Below, in pieces: positions 31,552 through 43,040 of a DNA stretch of 64,000 nucleotides (within the stretch, counting starts at the first letter, position 1; every line of letters starts with the position of its first letter). The notes beneath the pieces were generated by a model, which saw nothing but the letters and a program-made list of their open reading frames with translations, was not told the origin of the DNA and did no database searches. The DNA comes from Hofstenia miamia (Eukaryota > Xenacoelomorpha > Acoela): positions 1,439,235 through 1,503,234 of the forward strand of contig SCFE01000009.1 of NCBI GenBank assembly GCA_004352715.1. Direction: 5' to 3'. Both the position numbers and the translations under genes were made by a program.

Positions 31552-31722
31552 TCAATTGCCTTTTGTTAAGTTGTTTGCTGTAGGGGAAGGAAGCAACTTC
31601 ACCCATAAAATAGTTGCCGAGTTAAACTTTGATTTAATAATTTCAATAAGGTGCTTGTACTTATCTGTGAGGTTGTCTTTTTTCTTCATGATATCGTTGT
31701 GACCAATTGTGACTAAGATCTT
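31552..31722 (-). pseudogene. LINE ORF1 esterase (SGNH-type) remnant
   Basis: Minus-strand frame of 57 codons: 'KILVTIGHNDIMKKK', then 'KYKHLIEIIKSKFNSATIL' and 'VKLLPSP'. This matches the central part of SGNH hydrolases (GxND block, helix, then a strand and LLP), the esterase domain found in ORF1 of CR1/L2-group LINEs. The catalytic Ser and final Asp-His blocks are not present. The same-strand endonuclease piece downstream supports the LINE origin. Confidence 0.6.
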
Positions 31723-32170
31723 CGTTATCTTTGTTCAGACAGACAAAAAAACTTCTAAAAAGATTTGCAAAATCTAAGTTGTACACAAAGCTCTAGCATT
31801 CAATCACTTGAGGAAAAATAAGAATTTATTACAAAAAATCTGGCTATACTGTACGACAAACATTGTCAATTAATTAAAATTCAAAAACAACATTAAACTC
31901 AAACAGCATTTTGTAAAGTGGAATATATTGATTTCAAAAGAAACAATAGAAATAATTAAGGAAACGCATAAGTTTTATGCAAAATATTGTAAAATAGAAA
32001 ATTTCAATATTATTTAGAATGAGAATAAGAATGTCTATTTAATAAGTACTTGACAATTATATTATTGATAACTTATTAAGTAGCATCATAAAAGTGTATA
32101 TTTACATTAGAATTGCGGCATTATTTCAAAGTAATTAGTTACGTGAAATAGTGTAATCACTATTATTTAT

Positions 32171-32600
32171 TTATTTATTTACAATAAACTTATAAAGCGC
32201 TTTATAATTCAACGAATATTCAAAAGCGCTGCAATTGGTAGCAGATAACACTAGCTGACATACATACCCATCATTGAGTCCGTAATATGTCATGCTAAAC
32301 AGAAATGTCTTTATACTTTTCTTGAAGATTACGAAATTACGCTGCGTGCGTATATCCACCGATAGTTCATTCCTATTATAATATTTAAAGCCCACCCAGG
32401 ATTCTCCTGGTATATATTTTTGTATTAGTAAAAAAGTTTTTAACTGCTTCTTAAAAACTTAAAATTATTATTATTTTTAATAACCTTTGGAAGGATATTC
32501 CAGGTTGCTGATAGCACTATGCGACAAGATGTATTAACTCGTTTTACTAATCTGGATATATAACACATCATAACTCAAGAAAGGAATAGCAATAGTGGAG
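32171..32600 (-). pseudogene. Chimeric LINE C-terminal fragments
   Basis: Minus strand, 32600 to 32400: 'SHSAISATWNILPKVIKN' and 'PGESWVGFKYYN', the same C-terminal region as the copy at 35533-36087. The 32171-32395 frame then changes into 'VDIRTQRNFVIFKKSIKTFLF', typical of the end of a different LINE family. The join makes a chimera of two families, probably from template switching or nested insertion. Confidence 0.6.
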
Positions 32601-34010
32601 AGTTAACAATTTATTAAATATACGCATGCTTGTAATGTTTACTTATTTTGTTAAGATTAGCTAGAAAGACGAATTAATTTATTAAAAACACGTGAAATAT
32701 TGCAAATTAGTACAAACAATGAAAGCAAAAACATTAAATTGGAAGGATTAAAGGCGCACCAATGTTTCTATGTGTAGATTTATTTTGAGATCTAAACCAA
32801 AGCCCCCGCTTTACATGTAATTTGAGATTGAAATCAAGGCAAAGTATCAGTTCGCCAGAGCTAACAATTCAGTTAAGTTGGACAGAAACCCAAATTTAAT
32901 TGGATATTCGGTAAAATTCAACAATAAACACACCAGTATAATAAAAAAACCGTGAAATCAAAACATCCATTTCGTAGCTGAGCGTAAAACATGGCTAGAT
33001 TGACCAAGCTTTTACTTCAATTTACTCTTCATCAACCAGAATAACCACGAATTTGACATATTCTTTAACGTAATATGACCGAAATGGTTTTCTAATGTGA
33101 AACACCATCAACCATAATGCAAAATGAATAGCTAAACATGATTATTTGCAATAGATATGATTTATAGAACCGAAAACATGGCGTTTTTAGTCAAAATAAA
33201 TTCACATAGAATTCGCTTAATGTAATAAGAGTTTATTTGATATGATATTGAAGAAATACCTAAACAATGTTCTTAAATTCTTTTGTCTTTATTACGTTGA
33301 TAATAAATGATCAGATAAATCCCCGTTGTTTTTACTATCATTTTTTTAGAATAATCAATTGTGATGATAGTGGTTTTTGAACATTTCTTTATTGAATGTA
33401 TTTTTCCATGCATAAAATTTACCTTTTTACAATGAATGGTTGACATCCAAACAGATTTTTTGTTGTGTTAGCGAATTATTAGCGTGTTACTAGATATATC
33501 AATCAAATGTACACCCGCATTTCATTGTAATTATTAAATTTGTATTTCTTTTCCTGATGGTTCAAATATATCCTATCTACCATCATCGTATTTGATTTAA
33601 CCATTCAAAGCTTTATGTGTTTAGCAATAGCGTATATTCATTTTCATAATGAATGACGAATAAACAATACAATAGAAAACCCTGCTATGTGTTATATTGT
33701 GACAAGTGCATTAAAAATACGTGCATAGGACAAGACATTATATAATTTCGAAATTGCATTAGTTGTATAAGTTTTGCGGAAAAAGAGAATATCACATTTC
33801 AAAATATAAAAACAACTTACCTAGTAAAGAAGAAACCAACTTTCGAAATTAAACTCTACACAAAGACTGACTAGTGCATTAAAAACACGTTGTTCTAGTT
33901 AAAAACGATTGAATTTTTAATATTTCTATCTGCTAATGAATTTTGTTGAAATTACGCACATATTTATAAGATTGAAGTACATTAAAAACGGGTAGTGGTA
34001 AAAATAATAT
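32601..34010. other. Unassigned AT-rich region
   Basis: No gene recognised. A short motif similar to GTGCATTAAAAACACGT recurs loosely at about 33707 and 33871. Confidence 0.4.
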
Positions 34011-34065
34011 TATGACTGCTAACGGTTTAGCTTGATTCGCTGGTTCAAGTCCAGCCTAGCTAATA
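34011..34065 (+). ncRNA. tRNA-like 3' half (T arm) remnant
   Basis: GCTGGTTCAAGTCCAGC at 34039-34055 forms a perfect T arm with a good B box (GGTTCAAGTCC). The sequence upstream does not form a convincing acceptor, D or anticodon stem, so this is more likely a tRNA-derived SINE or tRNA relic than a working tRNA gene. Confidence 0.3.
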
Positions 34066-34195
34066 TATTTTACATTATTTCGTAAAACCGTCTCTTATTT
34101 TTTGTGTTTATAGATAAAAACCGATAATTTATGTAAAATATATACAAGGAGAACAATAAATCTGACAAGAAAAGTGTATTTACACATACATAAAA

Positions 34196-34660
34196 TTACA
34201 CACTAAATTTTAAAAAAGTACTTGGCTTACAACCGAAATATTTTGAAGGTTTATCTGAGCATCGAAGAACTTTAAGTCCAACTAACATTTTGAATTTTGC
34301 TCCTGCTCTTTGTGCATAACGTTTGGGGAGGATAAAAAAATTTCCGTTTTGTAAAATAATTTTTACTGCTGGCCCATACTTTGCCTGAGTTCGATGCACA
34401 TTGCGAATTGGAAACCGCTCACCAATTTTCAGGTCATAAAGAGATATGTATTGTAGCCGAGGTTCTTCAGAGACCGCGTTGAGTTCACTAACTAGTACAG
34501 GGCGTGCTAACTTTTCTTTGAACTTTAACATACTTTTCACCTCGAATACGCGTCTTTTACTGTTTTTTCCTATTGCCTTTGGTAATTGCCCATACACTCT
34601 GGTTTTAGATAACCTCGTAGATTTTTGATCCTATTTGATATTTGCAGCTTTTCTCACCAT
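34196..34660 (-). pseudogene. Small decayed ORF of unknown family, possibly OB-fold-like
   Basis: The minus-strand frame from ATG (34660) to stop (34196) is 155 codons with one in-frame TAG at codon 10. The rest is open. It has a basic N-terminus and a compact core 'LYDLKIGERFPIRNVHRTQ', 'KYGPAVKIIL', 'FFILPKRYAQ'. This pattern (DL.IG..YPI....R..TKYG....V.L....FLP.RY) resembles small proteins that I recall from mobile-element or virus-like loci in invertebrates, perhaps single-stranded-DNA binding. That is recognition from memory only. No neighbouring genes of such an element were found. Confidence 0.45.
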
Positions 34661-35116
34661 TGTTTTTAGGTAAAAGAGTGATTAGATTTAAAATTATCAC
34701 TCATTTACTTGAGGGCGTCAACATCTAAGCTAATCAAATAATTTACCAGGGCTAATGTATTAATACATGAAAGAATGAAAGATTAAAGTGTATCCGCCCA
34801 TCTAAACTTTTTTTAACTTGTAATTTGCGTTTTGTAATGTATTTTGTCCCTAATCCATCATTCATTGATATTTTTATCAGTTTCAAAAGCAAATAATTAT
34901 AAAATTATATATTTTAATGATACTTCTAATTCTCCAACACGCACACATGTAAATTCTAAAATATTCATAGTTTAATTATGTGATGCGTGAATAACCACAT
35001 TCTATAACCACGCCCACATTGTCCATGAATTAAAAACGGATTATGACGCTCAATTAACACCTGTCAATCAATTTTTATCAAATGTGGTGAACGCTTTTTG
35101 TTGAAATTGCAAGAGC
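34661..35116. other. Unassigned region
   Basis: AT-rich; no gene seen. Confidence 0.4.
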
Positions 35117-35362
35117 GTGTGGGTTTTACCACATGCCTTTATTAAATATTAGAAATTGCAAACTAGTTTATGGTTTTTTTCCGAAAATTAATTTGTTTTA
35201 TTACCGAAATAAGACATTACGCTTTTTAATGAGTATTATTATCTCTTTGATTCAAACATTTGTTATTAAGTTTTACCGAATAAAAAAAAACAAGTATGTA
35301 AAGTAAAACATGTAAAGTAAGTTAGGCCACATAAATATCATAAAAACTAGTAAAAGTACATA
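35117..35362 (+). repeat. CCAAT/CRE repeat family, copy 1 left part
   Basis: Matches 42397-42822: GTGGGTTTTACCA..., 'TTATTAAATATTAGAAATTG', ACAAGTATGTAA..., and AAAACTAGTAAAAGTACAT. It is separated from its right part (36196-36405) by a LINE. Confidence 0.7.
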
Positions 35363-36195
35363 AGATAAGATAAGATAAGATAAGAGAATCTTTATTCAAA
35401 TAAATGTTAACAATTAAATAACTGATAATTTATTTGAATAGCGTCATTAAATTCACAAAAACACATATATACAATTCACATAAATTACAAAAGAAATCTT
35501 GCAGGCTATGGATAAATTACTATAGTACTATTTTAATAATGAGTTATAGTATAGTCATTGTTATAAAATTTGTATCCTAGCCATGATTTTCCAGAAATAT
35601 ATTTTTGCTTAAGGAAGATTTTTAAATGCTTTTTAAAAGGTTTCAATTTTTCAATATTTTTAATTTCTTTAGGTAGCGAATTCCAGGTTCGAATGGCGAC
35701 ATTAATGAAGGATTTCTTTAAAACGTTCTTCTTATACTTAACGCATGTAAAAAGCTTTGATCTTGAATTCTGTTTATGAATAAATCCCGGTATTTTAATC
35801 GTATTATAAGGTGGTAGGTTTCTGATTAGTTTGAAGAATGTCAGAAGGGTATTTAACATAACTAGTTGTTTTGGAAAAAGAATTGACCTAGAAATGTACT
35901 GTTTGGTTTGCGATGAGTTTTTCGTTGTGATATTTAATGCCCATCTTAATTGAACATTAAGTTTTTTATAAAGCACTTCGTTTAGATCAGTAAATAAAAT
36001 GTTTGCGTAATTAAGGTGACTCATGATGAAAGCATGGAAGAATTGAATTATAGCACAAGGTGGTAATTGCCTAACTACTAGTGTCATACTTTTTATACCT
36101 ATAGCTAATTTTCTAACTATCAGATTGATGTGAGAGTTGAATTTTAGCTTTGAATCAATTGTTACTCCTAGGAATCAATTGTTACTCCTAGGACT
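35363..36195 (-). mobile_element. CR1/L2-like LINE, 5'-truncated, inserted in the CCAAT repeat
   Basis: Minus strand, from 36195 down: the open frame 36087-35533 (184 codons) is the C-terminal region of a LINE polyprotein ('HLNYANILFTDL', 'RTWNSLPKEIKN', 'GKSWLGYKFYN'). The 3' end has AATAAA and five TTATC units (35363-35386). Comparison with the uninterrupted repeat at 42.4-43.0 kb gives the insertion boundaries directly. At the truncated 5' end a 20-bp segment (AATCAATTGTTACTCCTAGG) is present twice in tandem. Confidence 0.8.
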
Positions 36196-36405
36196 ATACA
36201 ACTTCCATGATGTCAGTACAACACCCCCAGCAATATCCACGGCCCAGCAGAGGTCAAAGGCCACCCTCTCGACCAATCAGAGAAAAGTGGGATCTCCTTC
36301 CACCCACCTCTCGACCCAATCAGAGACCCTATCACGTGACGCACCTCTCGGCCAATCAGAATCAAAGTTGTGTGTTCTCCTTGCTGCGGCCTTAACTACT
36401 AGCAA
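36196..36405 (+). repeat. CCAAT/CRE repeat family, copy 1 right part
   Basis: Begins ACTTCCATGATGTCAGTAC and carries three CCAATCAG boxes (about 36278, 36315, 36352) in a loosely repeated unit 'CTCTCGACCAATCAGAGA', plus TCACGTGA. It pairs with 42823-42985. Confidence 0.75.
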
Positions 36406-37743
36406 TCATATTGAATTTCTAGGTAGCAATGGAGGTAAAATCTTTGAAAAAACCCATGAAATTGCAAATATTTTACTTGTTTTTTTTCAAAATGAAGATT
36501 CTATTACAGACATTACAAAATAATAGAAAATTCGTTCACCAATTTACAATCGATTCATGGGAGAAACTTTATCTAGATATAACAGAATCAAAATTTAACA
36601 AATTAAGAAATCCATTAAAATTTCACTAAGGAAACGAAGATTTATTTATTTGGCAAAGTATAGAACAAAGTCAATAAAGCACAACAAAACTAATGAAAAT
36701 CAAAATTTACAGCTTAAATCCTCAAGGATACTAGACTTTCAAAACTTAGATTATCATAAGCTTCACCAAGTGAATTTGCATATTTTTATATTCTTTAAAA
36801 GTGTTAGTCATTTTATTTTTAAAAAACAAAAGAATTAATAAAAATTGAAAAATATATTAATACTTTAAATTCTATTAAAGGCACTTAGAATATTCCTTAA
36901 GTAAAAATAGTTCTAGAAAATCATGGCTAGCATATAATTTTCTAACAATAACTATCAGATACCTTGATATTGAGATTGTAATATTGTAATTTATGTGATT
37001 TGTACATTTGCTTTGTGACTTAACTTGTGATACTTTGTTAGTTATCTAATTACAAAGACTTATTCTAAGAAGGAATCTAATATAGTATGTTAGAATTATA
37101 CATTACATTTTTAATTAGCTAACATTCTAAAACTACACGTTCAAGTCAAAATTTGTGAATATGGAATATTGATTTTTCTCCAAAAAAATGGATTTTAATA
37201 TAATTTTTAAAAGAAACTCAATGGCTAACGTCATCGGTTTCATAACAAGATAGTTTTAGAGTTGCGCTCCTTTGCATTGGTGAGGCATAGCCCCCAGATT
37301 CTGGTCTATTTGGTAACTGACACTGTGGGGCTTAAATCAGCAACTTGCGCAGCACACAACGAAGCAATTTTGCAAATACAATTTGATTCAACATTAAAGG
37401 AACAAATGTGATACTTGTTTCTTGACAATTTTGGTTGTGCTCAATAAATTTTCTATTTTGTTGATTGCAAAGAAATAATGTCATTTGAACAAGTCCGGTT
37501 AGACGATGAAGGTCTTCAGAAAGTCTTTTGCACACTAATATTCACAGTTCAACTAACATTTCCTTTAAAAGTTTGTAATGAAAACGTTTCAAAACTAAAA
37601 TTATAAACTTTATTCATCTTTCTAAGGAATTAATTATTTACAATGCTACTTTAGATTTTTTCAAATTTATAATATAATTGCACCCCCAAGACCTTATTGT
37701 TCAGATATTGTTGCTAATAATGAAGTATTCAAAGAATAGTTGT
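36406..37743. other. Unassigned region
   Basis: AT-rich. A minus-strand frame at 37332-37535 ('EDLHRLTGLVQMTLFL') preceded by a TTAG could be coding, but no family was recognised. Confidence 0.35.
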
Positions 37744-37861
37744 TTAAAGTACAAGTTCGTCAGTTGATGCCAATATTTTTATTGGCTTTGGTGAACGTAG
37801 AATGAACATTCCGCTGTTATGAAACACTTTAAAGCCGCGGTATGGTAAAGCGTAGTTTTTC
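37744..37861 (-). CDS. Candidate terminal exon of an unknown minus-strand gene
   Basis: Minus strand: TATTTTTAG acceptor, then G plus 38 codons ('KNYALPYRGFKVFHNSGMF', 'RSPKPIKIL') and TAA. Base composition is more balanced than the flanks and the residues look constrained. No upstream exon was found with confidence. Confidence 0.35.
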
Positions 37862-40159
37862 CTAAAAATATTATATACAATTATATATTTGCAAATTATA
37901 AAAATCTGCTAGCACTTTGCAAAAATTCAATCATTTATGAGGTTCCTCACAAAAACCTTAGGGTTTATATTTATACACATGAAAGCTAGTCTTTTATGAC
38001 GTCCTTTATTGAAGAGAGAGCAAAAAATTTTTGGGAAAAATGATTTTTATCGTATGAAAAACACTAAAAATTAATTGTTATCGGAATAATCACATAAAAA
38101 GTTGGCAATTTCATAAGATTTTTTACCGTTTTTAGGTTTTAGGTAGAGGCCTGAACTACAGAAGAATTTTGTGATTCTTAGAGGCAGATTTTTGACATAG
38201 CTCGATAGCACAGGTATTTTTCGTCAATCAAATTCCTTGCTACTGCTATATCATACTTTAAGCCTACTATCACTATTTTAGTCTCATGTAATATGTACAA
38301 ATTACAAATCAATGCCAACATTAGGGTTTGGTCAATTGAATTAGTGGAAGTATTTGAATAATATTTTCAATAAATTTGCCACAATTAGGAAAGTTTCCTA
38401 TACGTGTTGAAGTTCTAAATATAATATTTATAATAGTTTGCGATATTTTCACCAAGTTAAGCCTGTATGGAAAATTAATCTGCCTGACTTACATTAAAAC
38501 AAGAACGTTTGTCTGGTTCTTAACTCATTTCTAATAAAAATAGGTAATTGCTTATCCTTATTTATCTTTCAACTACATAATGTAATTTGTAGAATGCCTT
38601 AAAATGGGTATTTACGTGCGATCTTAAATAAAACACATAAAAACAAAACCATTAACGCTTCAAAATACAAAAAACTCTAAATATACAACAAAGAATTATC
38701 GAATTTAAGTGTATGTACATTTTTCCCGTTTTTGAATGTTTATACTAATATTTTCCTAAAATTAGCATTTTGTTCATTGCCTATGACGAAAAGATGTCTT
38801 CATTTTGACAGATTATTCAGTTTTTACAATGATTCAAGTGGTGGCGGTTGACTTTATTCAACAATGTAAGTCATTTTTGCATTTTAATAAGTTAATATTA
38901 CAAATTTTGTTTCATGTGATTACGAATTACTATAAAAATTTCACACATTTAATATCTTTTCTAACAAAAATTTGTATTAGACTTGATGAAAATATATTTT
39001 ATTAAAGGGAATTGCTTCTAATGACACATCATTCTGAAAGCATCATAGAGAAAATAAATCCAAAAACAAAACTTAAAACATTACAAATTTTTCTTTCAAT
39101 TATTTTGATTATTAGCGATTTTTTAGAATATTATTTCGAGATCTATACATTTAGAAACGTAAAGTGGAGGTTATGCAAAGTCAAAACGTTATGCAAAACG
39201 AATATTTGCCAATTGTGTTAAAACATGTACTAGTGAAACCATAACAAAGAAAAAGTGTCAGATGTATTAAAACCCGTAGCAATACATCAAAAATTGGAAC
39301 TAAATCTAGTAATAAAAATACATATTTTAGACTCTCAAATAGTAGAAAAATACTTGGAAATCCGAAATATATTGGCATTCTCTCCAATGCCATGTCTTTG
39401 AAACTCTAACAAAATCAGATTTATTTTTAAAAATTCTCAATCTCTATATGATTTTAAAACATTTACTAGGAAAATTGAGTTAAAATCCAGTATTCCTAAT
39501 TGCATATTGTGAGATATATATTTAATATTTGAATACAATGAGTAAGCCGCCTTGAAGAAGTATTTATTTCATTTTATCAGTTTCTGATAATTGTAATTTA
39601 CGCTATTTATTTCTATATTTAGAAAATGTTCAAAAGTTGTTTTAATACCTAATGTACAAAATGTAGATTAAATCATTTAACGATTGCTGTTGTGTTCTTA
39701 TAATCTCATAGACAATTACAAGTATATTTTAAGTACTATATGTATACTTAAATTTATTTTATATAACTCTGATATTCTGTTTCATTTGATTTCGAATTAA
39801 AAATTTACTTCTTTTCATGCAAACTGTGTACGACTATGTGTTTTGTAAAATCAATCAATTTAATCATTTTGCGTAAATGTATTTTTAAAAGTGTTAGTCT
39901 TTTTGTAATTAAAAATGTTTTGTGTTCATGACATCTAATTGATTCGTTTTTAAGTGACGTTATGTATTCATTTGCGATTATCAAAATTTTCTCATTGACT
40001 GAAGAGAAATGTGAATATTAACACTTTCTCAATAAGTATAAAGTTTTTATTTTAAAATTCAAAAGCTATGACACAACTTCAAGTAATTAACATTCATTGA
40101 TTTGTAGAATGTCTTAAAATTTATATTTAGGTTAAATATCCCAAAGGAAATGTTTTTTA
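37862..40159. other. Unassigned AT-rich region
   Basis: No confident feature. A short minus-strand frame at 38178-38324 is discussed among the rejected items. Confidence 0.4.
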
Positions 40160-40590
40160 ATGTAAGTCGCAAAAGTAAAAAAACGTTGAAAAAGAAATGT
40201 AAGTCATAAATGTGAAAAAACTTTGGAAAAGAAATGTAAGTAATAAATGTGAAAAAACGTCGGAAAGAAATGTAAGTCATAAATGTGAAAAAACGTTGGA
40301 AAAAAATGTAAGTCACAAACATGGAAAAACGTTGAAAAAAAAATGTAAGTCATAAATGTGAAAAAACGTTGAAAAAAAATGTAAGTCACAAACATGGAAA
40401 AACGTTGAAAAAGAAATGTAAGTCACAAACATGGAAAAACGTTGAAAAAAAAATGTAAGTCACAAACATGGAAAAACGTTGAAAAAAAATGTAAGTCATA
40501 AATATGGAAAAACGTTGAAAAAGAAATGTAAGTAACAAACATGGAAAAACGTTGAAAAAAAAATGTAAGTCACAAACATGAAAAAATAGA
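40160..40590. repeat. Minisatellite, 12 units of 36-37 bp
   Basis: Unit: ATGTAAGTCACAAACATGG then AAAAACGTTGAAAAAAAA. The ATGTAAGT start recurs at 40162, 40199, 40236, 40272, 40308, 40345, 40381, 40418, 40455, 40491, 40528 and 40565 (positions of its G). Early units read TAAATGTG instead of CAAACATGG, so the array has two sub-types. Each unit contains a GTAAGT (5' splice-site consensus) and an AACGTT palindrome. The long minus-strand frames through it are by-products of the repeat. Confidence 0.95.
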
Positions 40591-40843
40591 CTTTATAATA
40601 TTTTAATTTATACTGATATAGTTACTTGTAAACATTATCAGAGTGGTAGCATGCCGTTATTGGATCAAATACCCTTATTCACAGTATATAGTGTAAATGA
40701 TCAGCCATTCCTCAATTATAAATAAACTCATATAATTTATAAACCAACTTCAAAGCCATTCATCGATAGAATTACAATTAGCTTCCATACATCGAATGGT
40801 GAGTTCATTCATTTCAATGATACTAGCAGTATTTATTTAACTC

Positions 40844-41607
40844 GTAATATCAAAGACACCGATGAAATTTAAGTATAAACAATTTTTCAAAATTTAAAAT
40901 AAAATGGGTTATTTGATATTTTTAAATGTTTTGTATTAATAACCAATTTACGATAGTAATAATCCAAATTGTGATATGATTTGAAAGTGTTATTTAATTG
41001 TAAAGGGATTTCATGTTTCAGGGACATAAATCTTTACGATTGGATACATTTGACAGTTGAACAATAGATAAAACCACGTAATATTGACATTGTCTATGAA
41101 AGCATGCGATTTTATACATAGAGCGGATTAATGTAATTTCACATTGATGAACGAACTACCTATAAAGATTCGAAACTTTTTGGTAAGCTATTTTTATAAT
41201 TAAATCTCAGATATTGTTTTGATTCTTAAAACGTTTTGCAATATGATCTCTAGTTAGTTTTACCGATATTTCTTTTAAAAACATAATCAATTGTATTTTA
41301 ATGAATTGCTGCAAATTTGCAGTCCAATGTTAAATTTATTATAGACTTTATCATAAATAGAAACGTCATTTGTTTGTTAATACACATTTTTTATTGAATA
41401 TATTTAAGCTTTTAATTGTCATGTGTTTTATACTGTGATCTATCACTTAATTTATTAGTCATTAATTTAGATACGATTGTGTGAAATTCATAATGCGTTT
41501 GTTTCCTACAGAATTCCCTTAACAACAAAAGATGATAAACTCACACAATAGACAAATATAATAGTATGATATATATGATCATTATAAGCAAAGTGTAGAA
41601 TAAATTT
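40844..41607. repeat. 764-bp tandem duplication, copy 1
   Basis: Starts GTAATATCAAAGACACC and is repeated head-to-tail at 41608-42366, with only a few substitutions and small indels. No N lies at the junction. No gene is recognised inside. Confidence 0.92.
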
Positions 41608-42366
41608 GTAATATCAAAGACACCGATGAAATTTAAGTATAAACAATTTTTCAAAATTTAAAATAAAATGGGTTATTTGATATTTTTAAATGTTTTGTAT
41701 TAATAACCAATTTACGATAGTAATAATCCAAATTGTGATATGATTTGAAAGTGTTATTTAATTGTAAAGGGATTTCATGTTTCAGGGACATAAATCTTTA
41801 CGATTGGATACATTTGACAGTTGAACAATAGATAAAACCACGTAATATTGACATTGTCTATGAAAGCATGCGATTTTATACATAGAGCGGATTAATGTAA
41901 TTTCACATTGATGAACGAACTACCTATAAAGATTCGAAACTTTTCGGTAAGCTATTTTATAATTAAATCTCAGATATTGTTTTGATTCTTAACACTTTTT
42001 ACAATATGATCTCTAGTTAGTTTTACCGATATTTCTTTTAAAAACATAATCAATTGTATTTTAATGAATTGCTGCAAATTTGCAGTCCAATGTTAAATTT
42101 ATTATAGACTTTATCATAAATAGAAACGTCATTTGTTTGTTAATACACATTTTTTATTGAATATATTTAAGCTTTTAATTGTCATGTGTTTTATACTGTG
42201 ATCTATCACTTAATTTATTAGTCATTAATTTAGATACGATTGTGTGAAATTCATAATGCGTTTGTTTCCTACAGAATTCCCTTAACAACAAAAGATGATA
42301 AACTCACACAATAGACAAATATAATAGTATGATATATATGATCATTATAAGCAAAGTGTAGAATAA
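41608..42366. repeat. 764-bp tandem duplication, copy 2
   Basis: Second copy; differs from copy 1 for example around 41940-42000 (TTTCGG versus TTTTGG, CACTTTTTACAA versus CGTTTTGCAA). Confidence 0.92.
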
Positions 42367-42396
42367 ATTACATTTTTGTCTTGTCTTAAACACGTA

Positions 42397-42985
42397 TGTG
42401 GGTTTTACCATGTACGTTTATTAAATATTAGAAATTGCGAGTTTTTGCATGAAATTCGCTATATGAACTTTATCATTTATTAGTGCATTTTTTATTTTGT
42501 TTTTAAATAAATTTATTATTTATAAATGTTCGTTTTCTCTGTCTGTGAAAGAATGTATTTATATTTTAAAAATTTATCTTTACTTGGAAATATTTTTCGA
42601 TTCCACTTTTTAAACAAGTATGTAAATTATTTTTACTTGGAAATATGTTTCGATTCCACTTTTTAAACAAGTATGTAATGTGGAAAGTAAAACTAAAAAA
42701 AATGTAAGGTAATGTGTGAAAGTAAAACTAAAAAAATGTAGGCTAATGTGTGAAAGTAAAAAAATGTAAATTAAATTCATGTGTGATGTTAATAAAAAAA
42801 CGTAAAAACTAGTAAAAGTACATGACTTCTATGACGTCAGTACAACACCACCGGCAATATCCACGGCGTCTCAGGTCAAAGACCACCCCTCTCAACCAAT
42901 CAGAGAAAAGTGAGATATCCTTGCCGCCACCTCTCGACCAATCAGAAAAAAGTGAGATCTCCTTGCCGCGAATATTACTACTGTC
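42397..42985 (+). repeat. CCAAT/CRE repeat family, copy 2 (uninterrupted)
   Basis: Left half as at 35117-35362, including AAAACTAGTAAAAGTACAT. Right half has a perfect CRE palindrome TGACGTCA (about 42832) and a tandem unit of about 44 bp with CCAATCAG (about 42896 and 42939), AAAAGTGAGAT and CTCCTTGCCGC. The set of CCAAT boxes, CRE and GC-rich tail resembles a polymerase II promoter carried by a repeat, such as an LTR or the 5' end of a mobile element. Confidence 0.75.
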
Positions 42986-43040
42986 AGATTGGCAACTTAA
43001 TTGTAAACAATAGCTGTTGCCTTGGTGACAATCCCTCTTT

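Noticed and set aside
37332-37535. Minus-strand frame 'EDLHRLTGLVQMTLFL' with a TTAG before it
   Set aside because: No family recognised, AT-rich codons and no donor or partner exon; too weak to call.
38178-38324. Minus-strand 'KIVIVGLKYDIAVARNLI', resembling a KH-domain strand and helix
   Set aside because: Only one element of the fold, no GxxG loop and no splice sites; similarity is likely chance.
40059-40395. Minus-strand frames with repeated 'FFTFMTYI' residues
   Set aside because: They are translations of the 36-37-bp minisatellite; the unit length is not a multiple of three throughout, so no repeat protein is conserved.
40160-40590. CRISPR-like array
   Set aside because: The units are contiguous with no unique spacers, and the genome is animal.
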